A DNA stretch of 22,491 bases, from contig JAEDMF010000007.1 in the NCBI GenBank assembly GCA_016303175.1, positions 1 to 22,491 on the forward strand, in the 5' to 3' direction. Below the pieces are notes generated by a model that worked only from the letters and a program-made list of their open reading frames with translations, was not told the origin of the DNA and searched no databases. The position numbers and the translations under genes were made by a program. Numbering within the stretch: position 1 is the stretch's first letter; every line of letters begins with the position of its first letter. This DNA is from Bacteroidales bacterium. Lineage in GTDB: Bacteria > Bacteroidota > Bacteroidia > Bacteroidales > UBA932. Of this stretch, positions 16,233-22,491 are shown piece by piece.

Positions 16233-16240
16233 CAAAGATA
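16233..16240 (-). promoter_or_regulatory. -7 box for the DUF1573 gene (near-leaderless)
   Basis: The minus strand reads TATCTTTG, an exact TAnnTTTG. Only 6 nt lie between the box and the ATG at 16226, so transcription would start at or within about three bases of the start codon. Confidence 0.5.
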
Positions 16241-16252
16241 ATTTGAATTGCT

Positions 16253-16260
16253 TATTTTTG
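16253..16260 (+). promoter_or_regulatory. -7 box for the ferredoxin gene
   Basis: TATTTTTG matches TAnnTTTG. A TTG at 16230-16232 lies 20 nt upstream, the expected -33 spacing, and abuts the -7 box of the divergent DUF1573 gene. The 14-bp perfect palindrome AAATAAATTTATTT (16264-16277) follows at the predicted start site. Confidence 0.55.
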
Positions 16261-16282
16261 CATAAATAAATTTATTTTAATT

Positions 16283-16453
16283 ATGGCCTATAAAATTTCT
16301 GACATGTGTGTAGCCTGCGGTACCTGTATCGGCGAATGTCCTACAGGCGCTATTTCCGAGGGCGACATCTACAAAATTGATCCTAGCGTATGCATCGACT
16401 GCGGCACTTGCGCAGATGCTTGCCCTTCAGGCGCCATCGCTCCTGAGGAATAA
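16283..16453 (+). CDS. 2[4Fe-4S] ferredoxin, clostridial type
   Basis: This 56-residue protein begins MAYKISDMCVACGTC. It has two complete CxxCxxCxxxC motifs: C9, C12, C15, C19 and C37, C40, C43, C47. In this fold the fourth Cys of each motif ligates the other cluster. PTGA and PSGA after the two motifs show the internal duplication of the family. It is a small soluble cytoplasmic electron carrier and a likely partner of the NifJ encoded 1.3 kb upstream on the same strand. It has its own promoter and terminator, so it is probably monocistronic. At under 60 codons it is easily missed by length-filtered gene finding. Confidence 0.97.
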   Translation: MAYKISDMCVACGTCIGECPTGAISEGDIYKIDPSVCIDCGTCADACPSGAIAPEE

Positions 16454-16466
16454 TCAGACTATTGGA

Positions 16467-16508
16467 TCAAAAACAGGCGGTTCCAGATTCGGGACCGCCT
16501 GTTTTGAT
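16467..16508. terminator. Bidirectional terminator between the ferredoxin and PHP-domain genes
   Basis: The arms ATCAAAAACAGGCGGTTCC and GGGACCGCCTGTTTTGAT pair with only a small bulge and a short loop. The GC-rich core ACAGGCGGT/ACCGCCTGT is bordered by A and T runs on both sides, so it can end transcription from the ferredoxin gene and from the convergent rny-PHP group. Confidence 0.88.
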
Positions 16509-16525
16509 TTGAAATCAGAAGATTG

Positions 16526-17800
16526 TCATCTATAATCCTCAATGGGATACAGGTCGTCCTTCTTTTTCGGCTTTCTGAAAATCACATACAGACAAAGCAG
16601 GAAAATAATGAGGAGGGCAAGGTTGTACACTATGGTAAGAGGGATGTTCATCATATTGGTATACATGTTAGTAGGAAAAACAGGATGAAAGAAAGGGTTC
16701 TCCATGTATGAAGCATCATAGCGTGCAAATGCATTGGTGTAAAGAATGGCTCCATCGCCGAAATACGCCGTAAAACGCACATAGGGTTCATCGGACGGCA
16801 AGACATAGCGTATATGGACGGAGTCGAACTCCTGCTTCAGAATATTGTCATCCTCCTCCCTCGAAGGCCTCTCTCGGAACGCGCCCCTTGCCTCCAGGAC
16901 AAGCGCTGGAGCAGACAATGCAAGCTCTATAGTGTCACCGCTGACATTCACCTTCTCCAAATAGGGCAAGTGCCTGTTGGCCTCACGTTTGACATCCCAG
17001 TCCCCATCTCCGTAATCGGGAATGCGCATACAATAAAAACATCCAACCTTCGTCAAGATATGCCACAAGTCCTTATATCCGGCCGACGGAGTCTGTATAA
17101 AAGTTGCACGTCGGGCAATCTTGCGGGTGTTGCGGGAATCGTGGCAATCATCGTTGGCAATAGCAAAACTGTAATGTCCCGCAGTGAGGGCCCAATCCCA
17201 ATACTCCTGCCGGTCTCCCGCTCCGGAGTCGAGTTCTATTAGTTCATAACCGTCAAGCCGAGACATTATTCTGCGGGTACTGCCCGGGGTACGGTAAGGA
17301 TGGTTCAGAACCTGAAAATCCGATTGTCTGTCAAGCATATCCAGCTGCCACTGGCGCTGGGAAGCCAGAAAAGGCAAAAGATGATCATAATGCCATACCT
17401 TTTCCGCTCCGAAAACCAATTTATGATACTTCAGAAAATTGAAACCGTGCTCATATACATTCACCTGCAGAGTGCTGTCAGTCGGATGCTTGGTGAGTTT
17501 GTTATGGTTACTGAAAGTCAGAATATCATAGTCAAGCTTGCGATAGTCCTCAAGTACATCTTCAGGCCATAACTCACACTCGTTCAATGGTCCCTTTACC
17601 CTTGTATGGGTATGGAAATTTGCCTTCTTCCACTGGGGAGTCTCAAGGGTGCTGTACGGATTGAAGATATCCGGACCGCTGAAGGGCCCTATATCGCAGA
17701 AGTCGTATATGGGAGAGACAGAAAATACCGCCAGGACGGCAAGCACTGCTGCAAGCAGCTTTCCCACTACACTGACGGCACTTATAAAACAGCGTTTCAT
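16526..17800 (-). CDS. Membrane-anchored PHP-domain protein
   Basis: From the ATG at 17800 the protein has 424 residues. An N-terminal membrane segment (about 7-28, after MKR) is followed by a PHP-type metal-dependent phosphoesterase domain. Its likely metal ligands are H63 and H65 in FHTHTR, H99 in SNHN, H167 in NHPYR, and D217/D218 and H220 in NDDCH. A second membrane segment lies at about 387-408, followed by a basic tail RKPKKKDD. By the positive-inside rule both ends are cytoplasmic and the PHP domain is periplasmic. The substrate is unknown. A GTG at 17836, 8 bp after the rny stop, is an alternative start adding 12 residues; ATG is preferred because it directly precedes the signal-anchor. 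It follows rny closely and is probably co-transcribed. Confidence 0.82.
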   Translation of the reverse strand: MKRCFISAVSVVGKLLAAVLAVLAVFSVSPIYDFCDIGPFSGPDIFNPYSTLETPQWKKANFHTHTRVKGPLNECELWPEDVLEDYRKLDYDILTFSNHNKLTKHPTDSTLQVNVYEHGFNFLKYHKLVFGAEKVWHYDHLLPFLASQRQWQLDMLDRQSDFQVLNHPYRTPGSTRRIMSRLDGYELIELDSGAGDRQEYWDWALTAGHYSFAIANDDCHDSRNTRKIARRATFIQTPSAGYKDLWHILTKVGCFYCMRIPDYGDGDWDVKREANRHLPYLEKVNVSGDTIELALSAPALVLEARGAFRERPSREEDDNILKQEFDSVHIRYVLPSDEPYVRFTAYFGDGAILYTNAFARYDASYMENPFFHPVFPTNMYTNMMNIPLTIVYNLALLIIFLLCLYVIFRKPKKKDDLYPIEDYR

Positions 17801-17844
17801 AAACCGGCTCAAAGATGAATTGCCAACTTGAGCCACCTACCAAA

Positions 17845-19389
17845 CTACTTGGCGATGGCAACAGAACGGATTTCGCGGATAACGGTAATCTTAACCTGAC
17901 CGGGATAAGTCATCTCGTCCTGTATCTGTCTTGCTATCTGCGCGCTCATCTTCTCCACATCCGAGTCGCTCACCTGGTCTGCTCCGACTATCACGCGAAG
18001 CTCACGACCGGCCTGAATGGCGTAGGCCTTTGTCACACCGGCATAAGACGTGGCGATGCTCTCCATATCGTGGAGTCTCTTGATATAGGACTCTATCACC
18101 TCACGGCGTGCACCGGGACGCGCGCCTGAGATAGCGTCGGCAACCATCACGATGGGAGCAATGGTCGTCGTCATCTCCACTTCCTCGTGGTGAGCGCCGA
18201 TGGCATTGCAAATCTCGGGTTTCTCCTTGTACTTCTCGGCGAGTTTCATACCCACTATTGCGTGAGGCAGCTCAGGCTCCTCTTCGCTGACCTTGCCTAT
18301 ATCATGGAGAAGGCCTGCACGCTTTGCAAGCTTAGGATTCAGACCCAGCTCAGCTGCCATTATGGAAGCGATATTGGCAACCTCACGGCTGTGCTTGAGC
18401 AGATTCTGGCCATAAGATGAACGGTATTTCATACGGCCCACCATCCTGACGAGTTCGGGGCCGAGGCCGTGTATGCCCAGGTCGATGCAGGTACGCTTGC
18501 CTGTCTCCATAATCTCGTCCTCGAGCTGCTTTGACACCTTGGTCACCACCTCCTCGATACGGGCGGGATGGATACGTCCATCGACAACCAACTGGTGGAG
18601 AGACAGACGGGCAACCTCACGGCGAACAGGGTCGAAACCTGAAATGATGATGGCATCAGGAGTGTCGTCCACTACTATTTCCACGCCGGTAGCCGCCTCG
18701 AGAGCCCTGATATTCCTGCCCTCACGTCCTATGATGCGGCCCTTGACTTCGTCATTATCTATATGGAATACAGAAACGGCATTCTCTATGGCCGTCTCTG
18801 TGGCCGTCCGCTGTATAGTATTGATAACTATACGTTTAGCCTCCTTGGATGCAGTGAGGCGTGCCTCGTCCATAACGTCGTTGATGTAACTCTGCGCCTG
18901 GGTGCGGGCCTCATCCTTGAGGTTCTGAATAAGCTGTTCCTTAGCCTGGGCTGCGCTCATTCCTGCGATGTTTTCAATCTGGGAGATGGCCTCGGCACGA
19001 AGTCTGTCACATTCTTCCGACTTCTTGCTTACCACCTCCAACTGGGCCTTCAGATTTTCCCTTATTGCCTCAGCTTCCTTGTTCTTGCGTCCCAGTTCGG
19101 AGTTCTGCTGATTGAGGCTGTTCTCCTTCTGGCGAATGCGGTTCTCAGCGTCACGGATGGCATTGTTCTTCTCGTTAACCCTTTTCTCGTGCTCTTCCTT
19201 AAGTTGGAGGAACTTCTCCTTGGCCTGGAAAATCTTGTCATTTTTGATTTTCTCCGCCTCAATCTCAGCCTGGCGTATAATCTCGTCCTTGCGGCCCTTG
19301 AGAATGATACGTCTGACGATAATGCACGATGCAACGGCCACAGAGGCGCTGACAACGCCCACAATAACGCACCAAATGATGATGTTCAT
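17845..19389 (-). CDS. rny: Ribonuclease Y
   Basis: This 514-residue protein has the complete RNase Y architecture. An N-terminal membrane anchor (about 3-25) leads to a long charged coiled coil (about 30-140). A KH RNA-binding domain follows with GRIIGREGRN (217-226, GREG loop at 221-224). The HD phosphohydrolase domain has H333 and the HD pair H362/D363 in LLHDIGKV. RNase Y is a membrane-tethered endoribonuclease that starts mRNA decay in many bacteria lacking RNase E, and may act at the inner membrane here. Length and C-terminal sequence are typical. It lies 25 bp after the U-tract of the structured RNA, and only degenerate -7 candidates are visible before it, so transcription may partly read through from zapA. 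Confidence 0.97.
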   Translation of the reverse strand: MNIIIWCVIVGVVSASVAVASCIIVRRIILKGRKDEIIRQAEIEAEKIKNDKIFQAKEKFLQLKEEHEKRVNEKNNAIRDAENRIRQKENSLNQQNSELGRKNKEAEAIRENLKAQLEVVSKKSEECDRLRAEAISQIENIAGMSAAQAKEQLIQNLKDEARTQAQSYINDVMDEARLTASKEAKRIVINTIQRTATETAIENAVSVFHIDNDEVKGRIIGREGRNIRALEAATGVEIVVDDTPDAIIISGFDPVRREVARLSLHQLVVDGRIHPARIEEVVTKVSKQLEDEIMETGKRTCIDLGIHGLGPELVRMVGRMKYRSSYGQNLLKHSREVANIASIMAAELGLNPKLAKRAGLLHDIGKVSEEEPELPHAIVGMKLAEKYKEKPEICNAIGAHHEEVEMTTTIAPIVMVADAISGARPGARREVIESYIKRLHDMESIATSYAGVTKAYAIQAGRELRVIVGADQVSDSDVEKMSAQIARQIQDEMTYPGQVKITVIREIRSVAIAK

Positions 19390-19414
19390 AATAATAATTT
19401 ACATTAGGGAAGAT

Positions 19415-19597
19415 AAAAAAGCCGCCAGTTTTGTCCAGAAATCTTAAATGAATTAAGATTTGGGCTCCGAAAGCGTTCAGACCTCCTCCGTCCCCTTTCG
19501 GGAATCCTTTCAGAGAAAGTAACTTAGGCCCGTCATCCGGCATCGAGTCACCCGGTTCCGATTTGCTTAAGAGATTTCGGCAAAAGTGACTGACGGC
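19415..19597 (-). ncRNA. ssrS: Structured RNA between zapA and rny, candidate 6S RNA
   Basis: The 207-bp gap holds a roughly 183-nt element. On the minus strand its ends pair, GCCGUCAGU with ACUGGCGGC (one G-U pair), and six U follow as in an intrinsic terminator. Inside lie a 3' hairpin, AAAUCUUAA-UUCA-UUUAAGAUUU, and a long bulged rod. The rod includes GGGC/GCCC, ACUUUCUCU/GGAGGAGGU and a GAAA-capped stem, CCC-GAAA-GGG. A closing stem, internal bubble and long apical rod are the layout of 6S RNA, which binds RNA polymerase, and a position next to zapA is common for ssrS. No SRP, tmRNA or RNase P signature is seen. Boundaries are approximate and no separate promoter is evident. Identity is inferred from structure and synteny. 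Confidence 0.6.
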
Positions 19598-19884
19598 TAT
19601 TCTATTGAATCGACATACTTCTGCAGGTCGTCCGCGAGACGCTTCAAATCCTTGCTGTCGCTGCTCTGTCCCTGCTGGAGGCGAAGCACCTCCATACTTT
19701 CATTCAGGGCCACAACAGTCAGAATATCCAGCGCGCTGACTGAAGGATACATACTTCCCAAATTCGAAATATTATCTTCGAGGCGTTTGGCCGCCTTCCG
19801 CGCAATGGCTTCCTGTTCCTGATTCAGGACCTTTGTATAAGTCCTTCCGGCGATAACCAGTTTTATAGTGTGTCTCTCCTCCAT
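19597..19884 (-). CDS. zapA: Cell division protein ZapA
   Basis: The 95-residue protein has the ZapA layout. A short N-terminal beta domain (HTIKLVIAGRTYTKVL, about 5-20) and helix EEAIARKAAKRLED-like (about 24-37) precede a C-terminal coiled coil with DILTVVALNESMEVLRLQQ (about 53-71). ZapA binds and cross-links FtsZ filaments at the division site in the cytoplasm. The start ATG lies 2 bp after the TAG of the preceding coiled-coil gene, so the two are translationally linked. Its stop codon touches the first base of the structured RNA. Length is normal for the family. Confidence 0.9.
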   Translation of the reverse strand: MEERHTIKLVIAGRTYTKVLNQEQEAIARKAAKRLEDNISNLGSMYPSVSALDILTVVALNESMEVLRLQQGQSSDSKDLKRLADDLQKYVDSIE

Positions 19885-19886
19885 AC

Positions 19887-20156
19887 CTACTGCAACATTT
19901 CCAGAGCCTTGTCAACCTGTGCAATCAATTTCTGAATGCTGGACTTGGCCTCAGCGTTTTCCTGTCCGGACGGAGCCAACACCGACCTCAGCTTGAGGTT
20001 GTCAATTCTATCTTCCAGTTCCTTAATTTTATCCTTTGCAACCGCGAGATCCTCTTTGCACTGTACCAACTCCTTCTCCGTTCTGTCGGCCCTGGAGCGC
20101 TGCATTTCATACGCGGCTATGAGCTTTTTCAGATTGGATTCGATATTGTCCAACAT
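19887..20156 (-). CDS. Small coiled-coil protein upstream of zapA (possible ZapB-like partner)
   Basis: From the ATG at 20156 the product has 89 residues. A long amphipathic helix, rich in Lys, Glu, Arg and Leu (about 1-58), is followed by a short linker around LAPSGQENAEAK and a second helix. No enzyme motif, signal peptide or membrane segment is present. The frame is open to 20234, but the -7 box at 20181-20188 lies inside that extension, so the shorter start (MLDNIESNLKKL) is chosen. Position 2 bp before zapA and the coiled-coil character suggest a division-site partner of ZapA analogous to ZapB. That role is inferred, with no recognisable sequence match to ZapB. Confidence 0.75.
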   Translation of the reverse strand: MLDNIESNLKKLIAAYEMQRSRADRTEKELVQCKEDLAVAKDKIKELEDRIDNLKLRSVLAPSGQENAEAKSSIQKLIAQVDKALEMLQ

Positions 20157-20180
20157 AAGAGACTTCCGGTTACTTTCCCA

Positions 20181-20188
20181 CAAAGATA
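20181..20188 (-). promoter_or_regulatory. -7 box for the coiled-coil/zapA operon
   Basis: The minus strand reads TATCTTTG, an exact TAnnTTTG. A start near 20175 would give a leader of about 20 nt before the ATG at 20156, and it excludes the upstream in-frame start at 20234. Confidence 0.55.
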
Positions 20189-20210
20189 ACATTTTTTGGA
20201 CAACTTTTAT

Positions 20211-20218
20211 TATATTTG
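20211..20218 (+). promoter_or_regulatory. -7 box for the purine nucleoside phosphorylase operon
   Basis: TATATTTG matches TAnnTTTG exactly and lies 20 nt before the ATG at 20239, predicting a leader of about 15 nt. It is back to back with the divergent zapA-operon box 22 bp away. No consensus -33 is obvious. Confidence 0.5.
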
Positions 20219-20238
20219 AAAAATAAAATGTCAAGTGT

Positions 20239-21063
20239 ATGGAGAATTATATGAAGAAGATTGAGGAAGCCGCAAACTACATTCTAGCACAGGATGCGCG
20301 CAGACCGGAAATCGCAATAATCCTGGGCAGTGGTCTGGGTAAACTGGCCGATGAATTGGAAAACGCTAAAGTAATACCATACAAGAACATACCCAACTTC
20401 CCGGTAAGCACCGCCGTGGGGCACAAGGGAAATCTGATAATAGGTGAACTGTCCGGCAAGACTGTACTGGCAATGCAGGGAAGGTTCCACTTCTATGAAG
20501 GGTATACGATGGAGCAGGTCACAATGCCCCAGCGCGTGATGAGTTTGATGGGGATAAAGACCCTCTTCGTGTCAAATGCCGCAGGAGGCCTCAACCCGGA
20601 CTTCCAAGTGGGAGACCTTATGCTCATTTACGACCACATCAATATGATGCCCTGCCCGCTGATAGGGCCGAATCTGGACAAATTCGGGCCACGCTTCCCC
20701 GATATGAACAAACCTTATGCACCCCGCCTGCGCAAACTTGCCGTGGATTGCGGCGCAAACCTAGGGATATTCCTGCACAGGGGCATATACATCGCCGTCA
20801 CAGGGCCTGCCTACGAGACGGTTGCCGAATGCCGCTTCTTCCGCACGGCCGGAGCTGATGCAGTGGGGATGAGCACGGTGCCGGAAGTGATTGTGGCACG
20901 CCACTGCGGGATGGAAGTGCTCGGCATTTCTGTAATCACAGACATTTTCCACGACTACACGGACGAGGATTTCATACTGGATGAAAACGAAGTGGTTGTG
21001 GCGGCAGACAAGGCGGCAGACAAAATGACTGCCCTGTTCAAAAGCATAATAGCCAAACTGTAA
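20239..21063 (+). CDS. punA: Purine nucleoside phosphorylase (trimeric, PNP/MTAP family)
   Basis: The 274-residue protein follows the trimeric PNP family closely. It has GSGLG (30-34, phosphate-binding S31), VGHKGNL (60-66, H62), MQGRFHFYEGY (79-89, H84) and NAAGGLNP (113-120). The purine site has YETVAE (192-197, E197) and GADAVGMSTVPEVIVARHCG (205-224, M211). These enzymes split purine nucleosides with phosphate to free base and ribose 1-phosphate in salvage. The residue aligned with human Asn243 is Asp235, in VITDIF, as in methylthioadenosine phosphorylases, so the base preference may not be limited to 6-oxopurines. An ATG five codons in (20251) is a possible alternative start. It is followed 5 bp later by a secreted hypothetical gene. 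The gene symbol is by family only. Confidence 0.92.
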   Translation: MENYMKKIEEAANYILAQDARRPEIAIILGSGLGKLADELENAKVIPYKNIPNFPVSTAVGHKGNLIIGELSGKTVLAMQGRFHFYEGYTMEQVTMPQRVMSLMGIKTLFVSNAAGGLNPDFQVGDLMLIYDHINMMPCPLIGPNLDKFGPRFPDMNKPYAPRLRKLAVDCGANLGIFLHRGIYIAVTGPAYETVAECRFFRTAGADAVGMSTVPEVIVARHCGMEVLGISVITDIFHDYTDEDFILDENEVVVAADKAADKMTALFKSIIAKL

Positions 21064-21068
21064 GAGCC

Positions 21069-22271
21069 ATGACAAAGCTGCGGAGCTTGATTGCGGACAT
21101 ATTCATCATAATGCTATCTGGCAACATTGCCTCGGCAGAGGCGAATACGGAGCATAAGACATACTCCGAATACAGCAATGCAGCAGAAGAGACAGTCAGC
21201 GCGTCAAGGACAAGCGTGAATTTCGACTACGATGTCAGCGTCGAGACGAAACTGGACAACAGGGAATACGACCCCACCCCGCTCGACTTTTCCCGTACAA
21301 TTTTCGGCGTAAGGGCCTGCATAGGTCTGGGAGTCAGGATAAACCAGAATAAAATCACCCACAGGATACTCGCAGGAGCAGACCCTTTGTATGAGTTCGG
21401 AGGCGGTTGGAAGGTGGAACCCCTGCTCTACTACCAGATGAGTATGCCTCTGAAAAGGAGCAAACTGGAAATCAACGCAGGAGCCTTTCCGCGCGTATGT
21501 TCGAGGGCTTTCTACAGCGAAGCCTTCTTCAGCGAAGCCGACCTATTCTACAACCGGAGCTACAAGGGCTTGCAGTTCAGCTGGACCGGGCGAAGGTTCT
21601 ACTATGAATTCGGATGCAACTGGACCGGGCAGATAAATGCCGCGGCGCCCCAACGCCGGGAACAGTTCTACATATACAGCGGAGGCGAGCATAGATTGAT
21701 GACCTTCTCGAAGCTAGGCTATGCCTTCGTAATGCACCACTATGCCAATTCCGTCCAGACCAGAGGGGTTGTAGATGACATTCTCGCGAGCATATATTGG
21801 GAGTGCAATTTCGGCAGTCTGATTGGCATCCAGGCCCTAAAATCAAGGCTGGGAGTGTTGCAGGGCTACCAGTTCGACAGGTTGGCAATGGAAAAGGCAA
21901 GCCTGCCCACACGAGGAGAATGGGCCTTCGAGCTGAGGAATTGGAACGTTGCTCTGGTGAATTATATGAGCTTCGGCAAAGACCTGATGCCGCTGTATGA
22001 CCGGACTGACGCCTCGGGGGACATCTACGGCAGCAATTTATATTCAGGCGACCCCCTGACCCGCAACAATCCCTCTGAAAAATGCGGGCTGTACGACAGG
22101 CTGGGCATATGCTACGAGCCTAATATATGCAAAGGATTGAAACTCAGGCTACAGGTGGACGTGATGTTCAACCTTCAATCCTATATAGGAACAAGGCAGA
22201 TTATAGGCATAAGCTATACCCTACCCTATTTTGTTAGAAGCAGAAAAAACAAACACAATAATAAAGAATAG
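21069..22271 (+). CDS. Secreted hypothetical protein, probable outer-membrane beta-barrel
   Basis: This 400-residue protein has no family I can name. An N-terminal hydrophobic stretch, LIADIFIIMLSGNIASAEA (about 7-25), looks like a signal peptide with cleavage after ASA or AEA. The mature part alternates polar and hydrophobic residues and is rich in Tyr, Phe, Trp and Gly. Examples are WKVEPLLYYQMSM, GLQFSWTGRRFYYEFGCNW, and LRLQVDVMFN with IIGISYTLPYF near the end. This pattern suggests amphipathic strands of an outer-membrane barrel. A barrel normally ends on an aromatic residue; here a basic tail (VRSRKNKHNNKE) follows the last strand. It lies 5 bp after the phosphorylase gene and 24 bp before rubredoxin, so it is probably in one operon. 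Confidence 0.72.
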   Translation: MTKLRSLIADIFIIMLSGNIASAEANTEHKTYSEYSNAAEETVSASRTSVNFDYDVSVETKLDNREYDPTPLDFSRTIFGVRACIGLGVRINQNKITHRILAGADPLYEFGGGWKVEPLLYYQMSMPLKRSKLEINAGAFPRVCSRAFYSEAFFSEADLFYNRSYKGLQFSWTGRRFYYEFGCNWTGQINAAAPQRREQFYIYSGGEHRLMTFSKLGYAFVMHHYANSVQTRGVVDDILASIYWECNFGSLIGIQALKSRLGVLQGYQFDRLAMEKASLPTRGEWAFELRNWNVALVNYMSFGKDLMPLYDRTDASGDIYGSNLYSGDPLTRNNPSEKCGLYDRLGICYEPNICKGLKLRLQVDVMFNLQSYIGTRQIIGISYTLPYFVRSRKNKHNNKE

Positions 22272-22295
22272 CAAACCCATTAAAAACAAAGAATT

Positions 22296-22454
22296 ATGAA
22301 AAAGTATGTATGCGACGTATGCGGCTGGGTGTATGATCCCGAAGTAGGTGTACCTGAGGAAGGAATTGCTCCCGGCACAGCATGGGAAGATGTTCCCGAG
22401 GATTTTGTCTGCCCCCTGTGCTCAGTAGGCAAGGACCAGTTCTCCGAGGAATAA
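22296..22454 (+). CDS. Rubredoxin
   Basis: The 52-residue protein has both rubredoxin iron-binding motifs: C6-V-C-D... as C6xxC9 (CDVCGWVYDP) and C39xxC42 (CPLCSVGKDQF). The usual aromatic core (Y4, W11, Y13, W30, F37) and the acidic surface are present. Rubredoxins carry single electrons on one Fe(Cys)4 centre in the cytoplasm. In anaerobes they often donate to oxygen- or peroxide-detoxifying enzymes such as rubrerythrin. No such partner is encoded in this window. The gene follows the secreted hypothetical by 24 bp without its own -7 box. At 53 codons it falls below common length cut-offs. Confidence 0.97.
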   Translation: MKKYVCDVCGWVYDPEVGVPEEGIAPGTAWEDVPEDFVCPLCSVGKDQFSEE

Positions 22455-22476
22455 GAGGCCCGTTCCACTAAGGAAT

Positions 22477-22491
22477 ATGAAAAAATTAAGT
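22477..22491 (+). CDS. Possible start of a further gene (five codons, cut by the window edge)
   Basis: An ATG at 22477 is preceded by AAGGAAT and reads MKKLS up to the edge. The Lys-Lys-Leu start resembles a signal peptide or a lipoprotein leader. It is 22 bp after the rubredoxin stop. Too little is present for a function. Confidence 0.35.

Noticed and set aside
19415..19597. SRP RNA, tmRNA or RNase P RNA as identity of the zapA-rny RNA
   Set aside because: The conserved SRP apical loop (GGAAG-type helix 8 sequence), a tmRNA tRNA-like end and RNase P signature segments are all missing.
19415..19597. The same RNA read from the plus strand
   Set aside because: The closing stem is symmetric, but the U-tract follows it only on the minus strand, where it also agrees with the direction of zapA and rny.
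20157..20234. Longer start of the coiled-coil protein
   Set aside because: The promoter-like TATCTTTG lies inside the extension, and the ATG at 20156 begins the helical protein cleanly.

Overview
The window looks like chromosomal DNA of an anaerobic member of the Bacteroidota, most likely the order Bacteroidales. Seven promoter-like sites match the Bacteroides -7 box TAnnTTTG, Shine-Dalgarno sequences are weak or absent, and the core genes are typical of the group: pyruvate:ferredoxin oxidoreductase, an 8-Cys ferredoxin, rubredoxin, DUF1573 secreted protein, a zapA-rny neighbourhood and a trimeric-type purine nucleoside phosphorylase. The sequence does not give the genus.

Left part (1-9968, all on the minus strand): a surface-polysaccharide locus. 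In transcription order it reads Wzc-type chain-length/tyrosine kinase, Wzy-type polymerase, Wzx-type flippase, GT2, GT4, a GT-A glycosyltransferase, a AAA/DUF4143 ATPase with its own promoter and paired palindromes, and a GT4 cut by the left edge. No terminator is evident between ffh and wzc, which are 15 bp apart, so the housekeeping SRP gene may head the operon. From wzy leftwards the DNA is visibly more AT-rich than wzc, ffh or nifJ, as expected for an exchangeable glycan cassette.

Middle (9984-16508): ffh and nifJ are divergent, each with a -7 box. nifJ ends at a strong bidirectional terminator nested inside an 11-bp inverted repeat. An 8-bp tandem repeat follows and abuts the stop codon of the convergent DUF1573 gene. 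That gene and a 56-residue ferredoxin gene diverge from overlapping promoters; the ferredoxin is a plausible electron acceptor for NifJ. A second bidirectional terminator closes the ferredoxin gene.

Right part (16526-22491): a minus-strand group reads coiled-coil protein, zapA, structured RNA (candidate 6S RNA), rny, then a membrane-anchored PHP-domain protein. A plus-strand group diverging from it reads purine nucleoside phosphorylase, a secreted barrel-like hypothetical, rubredoxin and the first codons of another gene. No gene-free stretch exceeds 300 bp. Three genuine coding regions (left-edge GT4, ferredoxin, rubredoxin) are short or edge-truncated and easy to miss.
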